From Mycocentrospora acerina (lineage: Eukaryota; Ascomycota; Dothideomycetes; Pleosporales), in assembly GCA_022701365.1 (NCBI GenBank), contig JAKUHH010000201.1, forward strand, positions 744,001 through 808,000: 64,000 bases of DNA. The letters are read 5' to 3'. The notes beneath the pieces are model-generated. The model worked only from the letters and a program-made list of their open reading frames with translations. It ran no database searches and was not told the origin of the DNA. How positions within the stretch are numbered: position 1 is the stretch's first letter; each line of letters starts with the position of its first letter. This document shows, one piece after another, positions 43,456-55,108 of the stretch. Position numbers and translations under genes: made by a program.

Positions 43456-44543
43456 TGATGGCAATGGTAAAATTAGCATCATGGCAATATCGGTACGATT
43501 ATCTATCATTGTCAATCGGCCGCTGAATTATGCTTCTATTTTTCATCAAAATAACAAGTGTCTTCAACTTCCAGACTTTATATTGATCCGTAGAATGAAA
43601 ACCGTTATAGTCCCTGCAAAGAGAATAATGTCCGTAGACAGCCAGGTTAAAAGGTTTCTTCGACAACCAGGCTTGATGATAACATCTTTCCACCAACGAA
43701 TTTAATAAACAGATTATTCCTAGTGCCAAGCTGCTAAAATGGATAAGTTCTTACGTAGATTGCCTTAACTTGGTAGATTCATTTCATAATCTACTCTAAC
43801 AATAGTTTGGCGGAAGGTCAATTCTGTTGCATTAAGTTACTTCTCCTTTTTCGATAGTCTCTTTGTATTTGAACCCTTTGGAAAAATAAATGGTGCCATA
43901 TACGCTGTGTTAACTTGGAGCCTCTTTTTCTCTCGCACGAGTAGCGAATACTTAACTTGAGGAGGAAGAAGCGTGAACTTTTGATTTCCAACATTGCAGT
44001 TCAAGTTATTTAGCAATTAGCATAGTAGACGAGGATAGAATACACTTATCGGTGTTAAGCATTGTGATGATAAATGATCTGATCATACGCTACAACACTA
44101 AAGCTAGTGTTCACTCTTGTAAACGCTTCGATGGTAAATTGATCAGCTGAAGATTCACTATGCGAAAATACTGCTTTACAGGCTAGGTGGGTTTTTTTTT
44201 GTATATTGCTCCTGTTCTAATATTAGACGATCTGAACAAGACATACCTAAAGAAATAAAAATTAACATCTAAACACTTTTGATGTTTTCGGGCGTTTACT
44301 GCGTCGGCAGTCTTATCCAGAAATGCTCTCCAAGCGCGATGCAAAGCATGTGTGTCTGCGGACCCGAGCGAAGTTGTTCCGTCAAGCCGTCATGAGACTG
44401 GCAATCCTGTGTGCCTACTAGGGAATGAAAAGTTGTTATGCGGGACATCAGGAGCTCGTTTATTTTGAGTTTTACCCCTCACTATATTTAGCACAGACCC
44501 TGCAACTCCAAAAAAAACGAGCTCCTTCGTAGTTGTGGCTCTA
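43456..44543. other. intergenic, no gene seen
   Basis: 1,088 AT-rich bases; open frames are short and overlapping. Confidence 0.4.
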
Positions 44544-45592
44544 ATGGTCAACCTACTCGATCTATACATACCTTATAACCACTCATCTGATTTTCGACTA
44601 TTACAATTCCAATTGAGCTCGATTGTGGTCTTTGTTGGATTGATGCTTTTTAATCTTGCCTCTCGAGCTCCGCGCATAGCACTCGGAACCGAGAAAATCA
44701 ATGGGCTCAAATGCATCGACTACATCCAACGAGGGCTTGCAGCAGGCTATCGTATGATTGACACCGCGCAGGTGTATGGAAATGAAAAGGAAATCGGAGA
44801 AGCTATTCGGAGCACTGGGATACCTCGAAAACAAGTCTTTGTCACGACTAAAATTGCTGCCGGATTCAAGAAAAACCCGAGCAGTTTCAGAGAAGCTGTG
44901 GACTCGGCACGAGGGTCTTTAGTTAGGCTCGGGCTTGAGTATGTTGACACGATTTTGATTCACCATCCTGGCGATGATACGGCTGATTCTTCAGCCGCGG
45001 ATTGTCGTCGGATTACATGGCAGGCTCTGGAAGAATTGGTTTTGGATGGATGCGTAAAGAATATTGGCGTTTGCAATTTCGATGCTTCACAAATCCTAGA
45101 AATGAAAAGCTATGCTAGAATCCGACCATGCGTCAATCAATTAGAGGTGCCATACCTGAACCACAGAAAGCTGTCATTGGCTGACTCATGTCACAGCTTC
45201 ATCCATGGTGTCAGCAGCGCAAACTTGTTGAGTTCTGTGAGAAGGAAAAAATCCGCATACAGGCCTATTCAGCGATCGCTCGAAACACACGTTCTGAAGA
45301 TACTGATTTACGAAGAATGACAGAAAAGTACAATGTGTCGAGCGCCCAATTGCTACTACGCTATAGTTTGCAGAAAGGCTACACGCCAGTTGTAAAAGCA
45401 ACAAGTCACAGCCACCTGCATGCCAACATAAAGGCAGAGAATTTCGTCATACTCGAGAAGGATATGGTAGTTTTAGATTCTTGGGATCAGGGTATTAAAG
45501 GATCTATACGTGTGTTACACTGTGCTTGCTCCGCTCCGAATTTTGCTAACAACATATCAGTACCGTGGCTGATGAGTGCGGCTGAGGAATGA
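44544..45592 (+). CDS. aldo-keto reductase
   Basis: Join 44544..45146, 45197..45592 gives 332 aa; the 50-nt intron joins NQLE to LHPWCQQRKL. The catalytic tetrad is visible: Asp in MIDTAQVYG, Tyr in the same motif, Lys in FVTTKI, and His in ILIHHPG. IGVCNFD and the IRIQAYSAIAR strand follow the AKR barrel. The N-terminus is uncertain: a start at 44643 (MLFNLASRAPRIALGT) gives a more normal length. A second intron 45492..45560 with a perfect GCTAAC branch site would shorten the tail by 23 residues without changing the frame. It reduces carbonyls with NADPH; the substrate is unknown. Confidence 0.85.
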
Positions 45593-45951
45593 ATATCTAT
45601 TATATGATGCTTTGACTGTTGATCCCTCTCCGAATGCTTGATCTCAACTACTGTACTAACTTGGAAGAATCTCACATTTTCGTTCATCTATGTGAATAGG
45701 GTGTTCCTCAGCTTGACTCATTGACTAATCCAACTAGTCTAAACAATAGAAGACATGTTAAGAACTAATTAGATGAACCCCTATACCAAATACTCAATTG
45801 AAAGGCCTTTCAGTAATCGTCTAGGCAAGACCTTAGCTACAGCTCATGGTTGAGGTCAATTATTTGACTTCGATAGTGTAAAGTCGTAAAATCCTGTTAA
45901 GGTTTTATCTCGGCTTTGGGCACATTGAAAAAGTATTTTTCTTTAGGAAGT
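45593..45951. other. convergent intergenic region
   Basis: 359 bases between the AKR and HET-like gene ends; nothing seen. Confidence 0.4.
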
Positions 45952-47868
45952 TCAAGATATTTCCACTGTGACAGAATAATTACAACTGCATGCCGAAGCA
46001 CAAAAGCGTGCTCGGCCAATGATTTTACCATTCTCGACGATGATACCTGTGCCGTCTGGGACGGTGTATTGGTATGCCAATCCAGGAATAATATAAAGGC
46101 TTGCTTCAGTGGTTGGTTTTTGCCAAATTTGCACACGGAACAGTGACTGCTTGTGACAGTTTGGACAAGATGTTGAGATCAAAGTACGTTCTGATGGATC
46201 GCAAAGTTGACGATATCGTTGAGGAAAATCGATATCAACGAAGGAATCCAATGCTGGTGCTGGTACTGAAGCTGAGAGGGCAAGCAGTGAAACGACTGCG
46301 TCATATAGTTTTCGTAAATTTGTAGGTTCTTCCTTTTGTAATTGCGCATCATATTGCTCAAGGAGACTGCTAAGGATTGTATCGAGGACTTCAGAGGCTA
46401 GGACACCAAACTGCAAGACTGGAAAGGCGCCAATGTTGCCAGGGTATTGTTGAAAAAGTAGTTGAACTGGATCGACGCTACTTAAATGTTGCATAAACTC
46501 TGTTGTCGATCCACGAGCGGATTCGATCAAGCGTAAAAAGTCATCCGAGATACGGGTGTTGTGGTTTTCTGCTAATGGTTCCCACGAAAACTCGTTTGTG
46601 ACTGTTCCCACCAATTTCAAATTCAAATGCACAGAATGATCTTGCACTCGAGGTTGGGAACTTGCTGAGTGGGTTTGGACGCCCCAACCCCACATGTTGT
46701 TCATGATATATTTGTGACCTCTGAGCCAGCAAGCTTTCTCATACACTGGCTCGGCGGAAGGTCTCAGCAACAATGGACTTAAGTCATTGCTCTTGATCTG
46801 TCTTTCCGCTAGCCAAAGGCACGCATCTTGTGTATCTGCAGGAAGCTCTGTAGGATAATCAGAAATCTGCAGAAGCTCAGCAGCACCTATGAACTTGTCG
46901 CGAAAAGAGCGACAACCCTGATCGGCTATCATGTCGTATACATAGCCAAGACACTTGTTCCTCTGTTGCTCTTGAACAAAGAGGGGTAAGTCATAGATCC
47001 ATTGCAAAGAGGAGATTTGGTCATGTGGAACCGTCTTAGCGCCTAGATTCAACGCATTTAGAAGCTTCTTTACAAATACAGAGAACTTTGGCTCCATAAT
47101 TTGGTACTCATTATTCATGATGTATGCCTCCCCAGCCCGGTTAAACTCTACAATAGGCCATAAGCGACTGAACAGGTGTGCATTGAAGAAACGCTTCAGA
47201 TCGCTGTTATGTTCATTCATTGTCGCAAGTGTTGGCTTCTGCATAACTTGGACCGGAGGCTGATGTCCGAGGTGAAGGATCGCACAGCCACTCGCCTCAA
47301 ATATTTTGAAGATTTGCGGCAAAATAACTGTGCCGCGAAATTCTTCCTGCCACTGTGGTATGCTGATGTAGTCATGCCAAAGTAAACAATCGGAGCCAAA
47401 ACGACGAGCCACAGCCAGGAGCGTACGGATTGGAGCCTCATAGCATGTCTGCGCGGCTTTGGCGTTGAAGCTGCGGAGTGCATAGGCTTCTGCTATTGAT
47501 GGATGCCATGGATGAGAGACTGGGATGAATTTGACCCGGTCTGTCTTCAGGCATTTGAGATGATAGTTCTTGACGGAAAGAGGTGGAAGAATCTTTATCA
47601 AAGGGTCTGGGTTATCCATGTGTCGTTCCAGACTGAGAAGTCGCACGGGAGGTGAGACTGCCAGGTCGAAGGGTTCTTTGCAGACGGTACAAGGTGTATC
47701 GAAACCATCTGTCCAACAAGCCTGCAGAAACTTGACCGGTGAAAACTCGTGTTTTTGGCCTTCAAGATAGACTGTGAATACCACATCCGAATTGATTACT
47801 TGGGATGTCTCATCGGCTTCCTGTTCGGCCCCGTGAATGTAAGGAGTGTTCCAAGATAGGTCTGTCAT
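45952..47868 (-). CDS. HET-like (heterokaryon-incompatibility type) protein
   Basis: 638 aa from ATG at 47868; the frame is open further upstream, so an extra N-terminal exon is possible. Residues about 115-230 read FIPVSHPWHPSIAEAY, then LLWHDYISIPQW, the places where HET proteins have their YVALSYVWG and WIDAICINQ motifs, followed by an ASGCAILHLG strand. This is a diverged HET subtype I recall from other filamentous fungi. The rest is helical, and the C-terminus has a Cys-rich part (SCPNCHKQSLF). HET-domain proteins trigger death on non-self contact. It is convergent with the aldo-keto reductase. Confidence 0.65.
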   Translation of the reverse strand: MTDLSWNTPYIHGAEQEADETSQVINSDVVFTVYLEGQKHEFSPVKFLQACWTDGFDTPCTVCKEPFDLAVSPPVRLLSLERHMDNPDPLIKILPPLSVKNYHLKCLKTDRVKFIPVSHPWHPSIAEAYALRSFNAKAAQTCYEAPIRTLLAVARRFGSDCLLWHDYISIPQWQEEFRGTVILPQIFKIFEASGCAILHLGHQPPVQVMQKPTLATMNEHNSDLKRFFNAHLFSRLWPIVEFNRAGEAYIMNNEYQIMEPKFSVFVKKLLNALNLGAKTVPHDQISSLQWIYDLPLFVQEQQRNKCLGYVYDMIADQGCRSFRDKFIGAAELLQISDYPTELPADTQDACLWLAERQIKSNDLSPLLLRPSAEPVYEKACWLRGHKYIMNNMWGWGVQTHSASSQPRVQDHSVHLNLKLVGTVTNEFSWEPLAENHNTRISDDFLRLIESARGSTTEFMQHLSSVDPVQLLFQQYPGNIGAFPVLQFGVLASEVLDTILSSLLEQYDAQLQKEEPTNLRKLYDAVVSLLALSASVPAPALDSFVDIDFPQRYRQLCDPSERTLISTSCPNCHKQSLFRVQIWQKPTTEASLYIIPGLAYQYTVPDGTGIIVENGKIIGRARFCASACSCNYSVTVEIS

Positions 47869-48576
47869 CTTGTCTCCGTCTATATGTGCAGGTTTTGAAG
47901 ATGGCCGGGTCGATCTATGCACAAAGTTTGTTAGTTAGCAACGTAGAGGGAGCAACTAAAAGGAGTGCAATAGAGTGATGTCGCTTTCGGATATTCAGTA
48001 GATTTCGGCATCTATCGGAGTATGAATGAGGATTCGCGTACGAACCTCCTCGTGTGGCTCTCAAGAGAAGGCTGAGCCGACGAGGGCCTCAGGAAATCAG
48101 ACTTGGAAGCCCTGCACGGAATTCGAGATCGTGGGATTCGAGAAAAAATACTGCGAGAACGAAAAAATGCGGTGAGCGAAATCCATTGCATCGCAGGCAT
48201 GCCTGTGCTAGATGGATGCCTAGGAAGTATGGATGCTGATCGCCGCGGCTGCGCCTGTACCTGGATTCTGCAAGGTGGCCGTGGTACCCAACGCTCGCTG
48301 AGAGCAACGCGCTCGCTACACTACTGCTAGCGCTGACATGATTGCCGCCTCTCCACGGGCTCAGCCACCTTAATTCGAACACTTGCGGAGCATTTGAGGC
48401 GGGGCTATTGTCAAGTAATTGCGACTAAGGCCTTGAGGCCTAAAATCTCAAAGTCGGGCTCGTGCCTCTTGCTTTATCATGCCTCGACTAAAATGACAAC
48501 ACACAGCTGACCATTGTTCAAAGACTTAGCCACGCAATGTCTGCCGACAACGGTGCCACATCAACATTTCCACCGC
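47869..48576. other. intergenic between HET-like and PhyH genes
   Basis: 708 bases that should hold the divergent promoters of both genes. Open frames on both strands here overlap and are not convincing. Confidence 0.4.
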
Positions 48577-49584
48577 ATGTCTCCTATGGTTCGGCGGGCG
48601 TTCACGCGTCACGGACTGAACAGCAACTCGAAACTTGATATCAGCCGAATACGGGTGTCTCGAGAAGAGCGAAACGCAGCGCGACTCAGTCACCGAAACA
48701 TCCAAAAAGGTCTCGACGAGTTTCACAGAAACGGACTTGTGATCCTGGAGAATGCTGTCGAGCGCCGTTCGATAGAGCACATTCACCACAGGATGCTGCA
48801 AGACTTCAATAAGATCGAAAAGCTCTCAAGCATTCGCTGGAATCAAGGACGAAATGCTGGCAACATCTCTCAACCCCCACCATCACTTCCCGAATTTCTT
48901 CACGAGGACATATGGGCAAACCGTCTCGGCGTTGAAATCATGGAAAACATCATTGGGCCTACGCCTCAACTCTCTCTAGCCACGTCAAACATTGTACTAC
49001 CCGGGACTACAGGGCGGCAGGCGGTCCACAGCGATTACTACTGTAATCATTTCGACTTCCCCGTTTTCTTGGAAGTTAATATCTACCTCCATGATGTCAG
49101 CTCGCATAATGGTGCTACCGAATTCTGGCTTGGCACCCATGAGGGCTATTCTAAAGATGATCACAGCTCGCCAACAGCAGGATGGATCAAGCAAGAAGTC
49201 TTCACGCATCGGGCAACAGTATCTCCACCAATACAACCAGACATTCAGAAAGGATCATTGGTGATTCGAGACCTCCGATGTTGGCACGCAGGAAGAGAAA
49301 ACCAGAGTCATGAGCCGCGCATTATCTTAGGCTTCATGTACAGCCCTCTATGGTTTGGCTCTCACATGCGAATGAATTTTCCATCTAGTGCTAGACCGCG
49401 CCTAGAGTCGTGGAGTCACATCGATTGCCTTGGGACCGCGGAGTTCGTCACAAACGAGTTTGACTACCTTTCCAACCAGCAAGACATTAATTTGACACAG
49501 ACGCCATCTGATCCCAACACACCATATACGTCTAGGCACGGACCGAGAGATGTTACATCACAAGATTACTGGAGCCCTTCATGA
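48577..49584 (+). CDS. phytanoyl-CoA dioxygenase (PhyH)-family Fe(II)/2-oxoglutarate oxygenase
   Basis: A single exon of 335 aa from ATG at 48577; the earlier ATG at 48537 is in another frame. The metal triad is visible: HSD in RQAVHSDYYC supplies His and Asp, and CWHAGRENQ supplies the distal His, with an Arg (EPRIILGF) downstream for 2-oxoglutarate. HNGATEFWLGTHEGY is the typical loop between them. PhyH-type enzymes hydroxylate lipids or secondary metabolites in fungi. A fragment of a relative lies at 40080-40240. It sits between the HET-like and TIR-like genes; a shared role is not implied. Confidence 0.88.
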   Translation: MSPMVRRAFTRHGLNSNSKLDISRIRVSREERNAARLSHRNIQKGLDEFHRNGLVILENAVERRSIEHIHHRMLQDFNKIEKLSSIRWNQGRNAGNISQPPPSLPEFLHEDIWANRLGVEIMENIIGPTPQLSLATSNIVLPGTTGRQAVHSDYYCNHFDFPVFLEVNIYLHDVSSHNGATEFWLGTHEGYSKDDHSSPTAGWIKQEVFTHRATVSPPIQPDIQKGSLVIRDLRCWHAGRENQSHEPRIILGFMYSPLWFGSHMRMNFPSSARPRLESWSHIDCLGTAEFVTNEFDYLSNQQDINLTQTPSDPNTPYTSRHGPRDVTSQDYWSPS

Positions 49585-50440
49585 AACGATGTCCTATCAC
49601 ATGTCAAGATCATTGGGAACCCGATTTTGTCAATCAGTACAGTTGAAGCCATTATTCTTTCTCTTCCCTACTCAATACTTTATTCCTAAGATTCATCATC
49701 TCTGCATTCAATAGTAGTCCTTTCTTGTTCTAGATGTTGTTATGATAAAACGAAGTACTGCGGTCCATGATTTCCTTACATCGACGGCGCTTACGGCAGT
49801 GATAAGCCAAAAAATTGCACAAATTATGTTTCTAGTCGCTTGCAATAAATCCTGGTTTTAATAAATATTGTTCAACATGATCTATACCATGTCGCAGAAT
49901 CTCAACTGTTTAAGTAGTTGTCCTCTCCGGCACTACGAGGTCAGCTTTTCTCTCACGCAGCCATCGGCTTCGAACAAGTACTAATGCACTAAGATGGACA
50001 TTTGGCTACCCTGCGATGTCCTTCGGAATCCAAACTTTGGTACCTGTACCGTGTAGACGCGCTACATCTTATGCAGCACCACTGGCGTACAAGTATCGGA
50101 GATACTACGTCCGATTCGGGGTTGCTTTGAAAACAAATGATTGAATTTCATCACCATCTACTGCTGCTTAGCTTTGTGCACTGTTCCGGCAGGTACTGTG
50201 TGTATTCTAGAGAGCAAAATGGTGACGGCTCTTGCTCGGTCAAATAGCGAAAGCTTGTCAGCGTACTTCATTAATGACAACATGCATCACTTTGATATCA
50301 TAAAAGACGAGTTTGTAGAGATATTGTCGCTGACAGTGGCCAGTTGATATACGAAAAACTTGAGAATTGGTAGCTCAATGTAACGACACGAGAAAAGGTC
50401 AAATTAAGCAAATTCATGAACTACAACGCTCGTCGTATGT
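49585..50440. other. intergenic, convergent, no gene seen
   Basis: 856 bases between the 3' ends of the PhyH and TPR-TIR genes. One 68-codon frame (50141-50347) is not convincing. Confidence 0.4.
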
Positions 50441-53222
50441 CTACCCCAACAATCTCGTCTGTCGCTCCAAGAACTGCAACTTCAGTCGATCGTTTTCATA
50501 CGTCAACTGCTTTTCAGCCATGTTGACTTCCATATCCTGAGGCCCTGGGCGCAAAAACTCGTTTGCATTTACAGGATCGATGACATGCTCGTACCATATG
50601 TGCAACCCATATGCCTTTGTCAGCGTCTGCATCATGAGGACTTCTACACAACACCAGGACCGCTCGTAGTATTTGTCGTCAATGAGACTTATCATGGCAT
50701 TGCACTGGGCGAGGTTCATGGGCAGGGCGGCAACACCTGGTCCCTGATGATCCTGGTCCACGCAAGCAAAGTCCTGACGAGATTGTCAGTAATCTTCTTC
50801 TGCATCAAGTTATTGTGGTACTTACGATCCAGATGCATAATTGATCTCGATTGACATCGCGGTGAAGATCGAGAAACAGCTCGATCGCCCGGAGCATACG
50901 CTTGTATTGTGTATGGTGGTTATCGTCGGGTGAGTCTTCGAGGGTCTGGGTACCGGATTCTTTCGCTATCCATCTGTACGAGAAGAAAATGATGAAAGGG
51001 TCCTGATGACCTTCTTTCGTGGGGACAGGACTCTGTACGTATCCGTCATTTGACCTCGGCAGCCGACCGCACCGTAGAAAGTCAGCATAGTATACATATT
51101 TCAACTTATCAAAGGTCTTTTGTTTTTCGATGTCTTCTGCCAGGGTTGCTGCATACGTCTGACGAAGATTTTGGAGTGTCAGGCCTTTACTTTTCCCAAG
51201 AAGGACCGGTCGCAGCCTATCTTGGAAGATATCTCTGTACCCTTTCCGAAGAGTCGCCTCGTAATGGAATTGGGCGAGCTGCTCATCAACGTCTCCCCCT
51301 TCACGTGAGATCTGAGCCGTCAATCCCTGTTTGATGATCTTTGTCGTTTCATCGTCACCATTGTACACAGCGCATTCAAAGGCTGAATAGCCATGCTCAT
51401 CCCGAAGTTTCAGATCTGCACCAGCATTAATCATTTCGACTATGTACTGTCGGTGCTCATCAGAAATCTCTTTGCACAAGGCAATGATGGGAGGACAACC
51501 GCGAGGCGCATTGAACAAAGCTAAGGCTTCTTCTGTTTTTCCCGCAAAAAGTAGCGCTCGGCCGAGGAATGCTATGCTGAAGCCTATCTTCGTTGCGTCT
51601 TGTTGCATACACATAAGATCGAAGTTCTTCTGCGCTGCCTGAACAGCCTTCTCGTGATCGCCTTTCGAGATATAGCACAAGGAGAGTCTTCCTTGACCGA
51701 TAGCCTCTAGAGCAACATCTCCAATCCGCTGTGCCCGTTCAATGCGTTCGTTTAACTGACTGATCGCGCTACTTAACAGAGTGGAATCCTTGTTCAAGAG
51801 GTAAAGTTGATAATTAACCATGCCCACATTTCCTATTGCCCTGCATGCAAACTTTTCCAGATTAAGTTGCTTAGCGCTGTTGTATTGATCTTCAGCAGCC
51901 CGTTTGGAATCTTCGAGACGATTCATGTGGCGATAGACCATGGCCAATTCCCCGGCACAATCTACGCGGAACCGAGATTGTGGTGTTTTGAAGACAGTTT
52001 CTTCCAAGCATTCACAAGCTTGATTATAGAGCCCCAGCATCCGATACATGTGCCCAATCTTGCCCAGACTAACATGTTTATACCGAGGGCGATCCAACCA
52101 TTCATTCTTTTGGCAAATATGCAGAGCTGTGCGATACGATCGAAGTGCCTCCTCCCACTCTCCCCGATCGGAATGTCGCAAGCCAGTCTCATGAAGTAAC
52201 TCCCAGCTCCGTAAGTCTGTAATGGTATTTGCAATGTTGGCGACATTTAGGCTGGCAGGCTTTCGGTGACTGGTAAATACTTTCTGAGAAATTGGTCCAA
52301 TGACCGGTGCGTCATGAATATATCCACGGCTTGAATCAAAGAAAAAGATGGTTGCGTGTAGAGCATCGGGCTCAACTTCTGTTTTGTGGAAGACACCTTC
52401 AGAAATGGTATAGCTCATGTGACGTGTGTGCAAGTTGGATTCTTTTGGCAGTACGCAAACTGACTTCCCCGTATTGGTTGTGGTAGACGATATGCTTTGA
52501 GTTTTGTAGACCCTATCGCTCTCTTGGTCATCTGACTCTTTCCAGAGGACTGTGTACTCAGCATGAGTGGCGTTGTCCGTATCAGCTGAAGTCACATCGA
52601 AAGTATGATTTGTGCCTTCACCAGCTAAAATCCAGCTTTGCGCAAATGGCTGGTGCATGTGAATAGCCAAGTTGGGATCTGCTCTTACTCCGTCTGGAAG
52701 CCATATGTGTAAACGGATAAGTTCATGGATGCAACCGTCTTCAATGACACTCCACAAAGGTATAGCGTGACATCCTTGTGTGCTTAGCATCATGCTCCAG
52801 GTCAGCGATGAACATTGAAGCGCTTCTTCGATTATGGTCCAAATTTGGCTTAAATCAGTTGGGGAGACGGCGGCATCTTGTCGCCCTGATTCTTGCAAAA
52901 AGGCCAGAGCAATTGTTACAGTAGCTATCTGCTGTTGGCTTTGACGTCCGAACGCCATGACTTTCGTTGCCTCGAGCCATTCATTCAATGATAAGTTTTT
53001 GACAGACTCTTCATGAATCGCATCGACGACTTTCACAATGGAGAGGATTTGGTCGAATGATAACTTTAGTGCAGAGCCTACTGCTTGCAAGCCTCTTGTT
53101 ATATCAGTTTTTGAGATGCGCTGCTTTCTTTCAACCTGCGCATCGATTTCTAGAGGGAGTATCGCTACACTTGAAGTATCGCTATTTTCGCTCGTTGCAA
53201 CTAACTTGATTTCGTTTCGCAT
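50441..53222 (-). CDS. TPR - ankyrin - TIR-like protein, candidate immune receptor/effector
   Basis: Complement of join 50441..50773, 50826..53222 gives 909 aa with one 52-nt intron. Residues 1-130 are helical. About 330-580 are TPR-like (GEWEEALRSYRTALHICQK, MYRMLGLYNQACECLEE). About 590-635 is an ankyrin-like pair (INAGADLKLRDEHGYSAFE). From about 738 the C-terminus reads PFIIFFSYRW, then across the intron LCIWIDFACVDQD, LAQCNAMISLIDDKYYERSW and WCCVE. This pattern (strand A FSYRW, WIDFACVDQ, then WCxxE) is that of TIR-like domains, in which the Glu of WCxxE (here Glu843) is the NAD-cleaving residue. NADase activity is inference. Confidence 0.75.
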
Positions 53223-55108
53223 CACCGAATGAAAGGGCAGGACCGGTTACTGGTGTGTATATCTTTAGTTTATGATGAACATGCGAAATGAAAAGAGATG
53301 TTGCGAGCAGTGGTGATACCAAGAGAGGACAGGCAGCAGTCATTGCGGGGCAGGCGAACTTCGGTGTTGCCGCCAACACATGCATGGCTCATCCACTTGT
53401 ATGGTGGAAACCCTGCTAGCGAAGAATCTTGGTCCACGAAGAGAAACGTTGCCGCAATTAGAGATATTGGACTAGACGACGGATAGTGGACATGATTGCC
53501 GCCACTTTACAGGGTTTAAGATCTCCGACGCCTGCTACAACAGATCAGCATTGTGCTAATGTGTCTCAAAGTGACAGGAAGGATGAATCGAAGCATCTGG
53601 TAAACACAGCGAAAAGAGACACTCTGCTGAAAACTGAGCGAACGGAAGACACGGTGAGGCAAAGAAAACAGCAAGAAAAATATACAGCAAAGAGTTTTCG
53701 CTGGAGTTTACTCACCCAACTATTGATCCATTGAACCCTTGCCTATGTGTATCAGCAGACAGGGAGCCTCGTTTCGAACACTTTTTACAGTAGTCGATGA
53801 ACTGGAGAGAAATGATTTAGTAACAAACCACGAAGGGTGTACGTGTTTGTTAGATAAACTTAGAATAATGCTTTACTGTCCATTCAATCTTCGCTTATAT
53901 CTTGTACCAACAATACTTCCGACTATTGGCACTAGAAAAATAAACGAAAGCCAGCCACTTTCCACAGATAATGTTCGATAGAAGATGTCTGCAAATAGAC
54001 TCGTGGAAATGAAAGGAGCCGCAAACACCTGCGACACTGGGTACTTGCAAGTGGTCTCCCATGCAGCTATTAAATTGCTGGTACGTTGCTTGATTAGGAG
54101 TAAGCGAATGGGAAGTCTAATCATCTCTCGCACCAAAGGTAACGTATCCCTTGATTCAACCATTTTCGGTAGGATTTTCTTCATCGTTGTAACTTGATAA
54201 ACTTAATCAATGCAGTTTTCCGGTATTTACATTAGGTGTTGTGCTGACGATCAGATGGTGTGGCAACGTGCAGCAATACCGCAAATAGCGTGTCATATCT
54301 CTTATTACAACTTTACGACACAACCTAAACAGCTAGAGACAGACTTCATGACTCTTTCGATAGGTTTAGATATTTGTGTATCTTCTTTTCAAGCACAATC
54401 TAATGATCATTGATAATTATTCATGAGAAGATCATAATATGGTTAACGAGATCACACAAGGGCTATAAACCAGTGCTTAGGAATCCAGTGGATTACAAGA
54501 TATCGTGAAAAAAGTGAGATAGAAAAAAAGATAACTTGTTATAACATCGAAGGAAAAATATTTGTACTTACGAGCCACTTACAGCTTTTTTAATGACGCT
54601 TGACATCCCTTCGCACATTGATCGGCTGACAGCATTCAGGCTCTGGTTGGATGTAATTTAAAATTTTAGGAGATTAGAGAAACCCATACAAAATTAAGAC
54701 TAGATAATTACGACTTTAACTGTTATAAAGGAGGCATTTGACATATACGTGTCTAGTAGCAATAGGATACAACACATGAATGAAGTCGTGCTATTTCTCT
54801 TAAATTCGATGCTGTCTAACGACACCTTAATCTTCAATATGACTACGACCTTGAAACTTTCTTTTTTGCAAAAAGGACGCAAAGATGCTTTACTACATTT
54901 AAAATGTGTCGTCTTGTTTTGAGTTGTGGTATTTTGTGAGCAAATCACGGAGAACTTTACACAGCTTCAAGTTGATAGTATTAGCAGCAATTTGAGCGAT
55001 GTACGCCTTACTGACGAGTTGAGACGATAAACCAATTCGAGACTTTAAACAAGTAAAAAAAAAGCTAAATCAACTAATCAACTAATCAACTAGGTTTCTG
55101 GCCATGAT
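53223..55108. other. long AT-rich intergenic stretch
   Basis: 1,886 bases. A 103-codon minus-strand frame (53873-54184) with hydrophobic stretches is the only notable frame; I do not support it as a gene. No repeat structure is seen apart from a short CAACTAAT run near 55070. Confidence 0.4.

Noticed and set aside
53873..54184. Possible small membrane protein on the minus strand
   Set aside because: AT-rich DNA yields such hydrophobic frames by chance; no family, leader or splice support.
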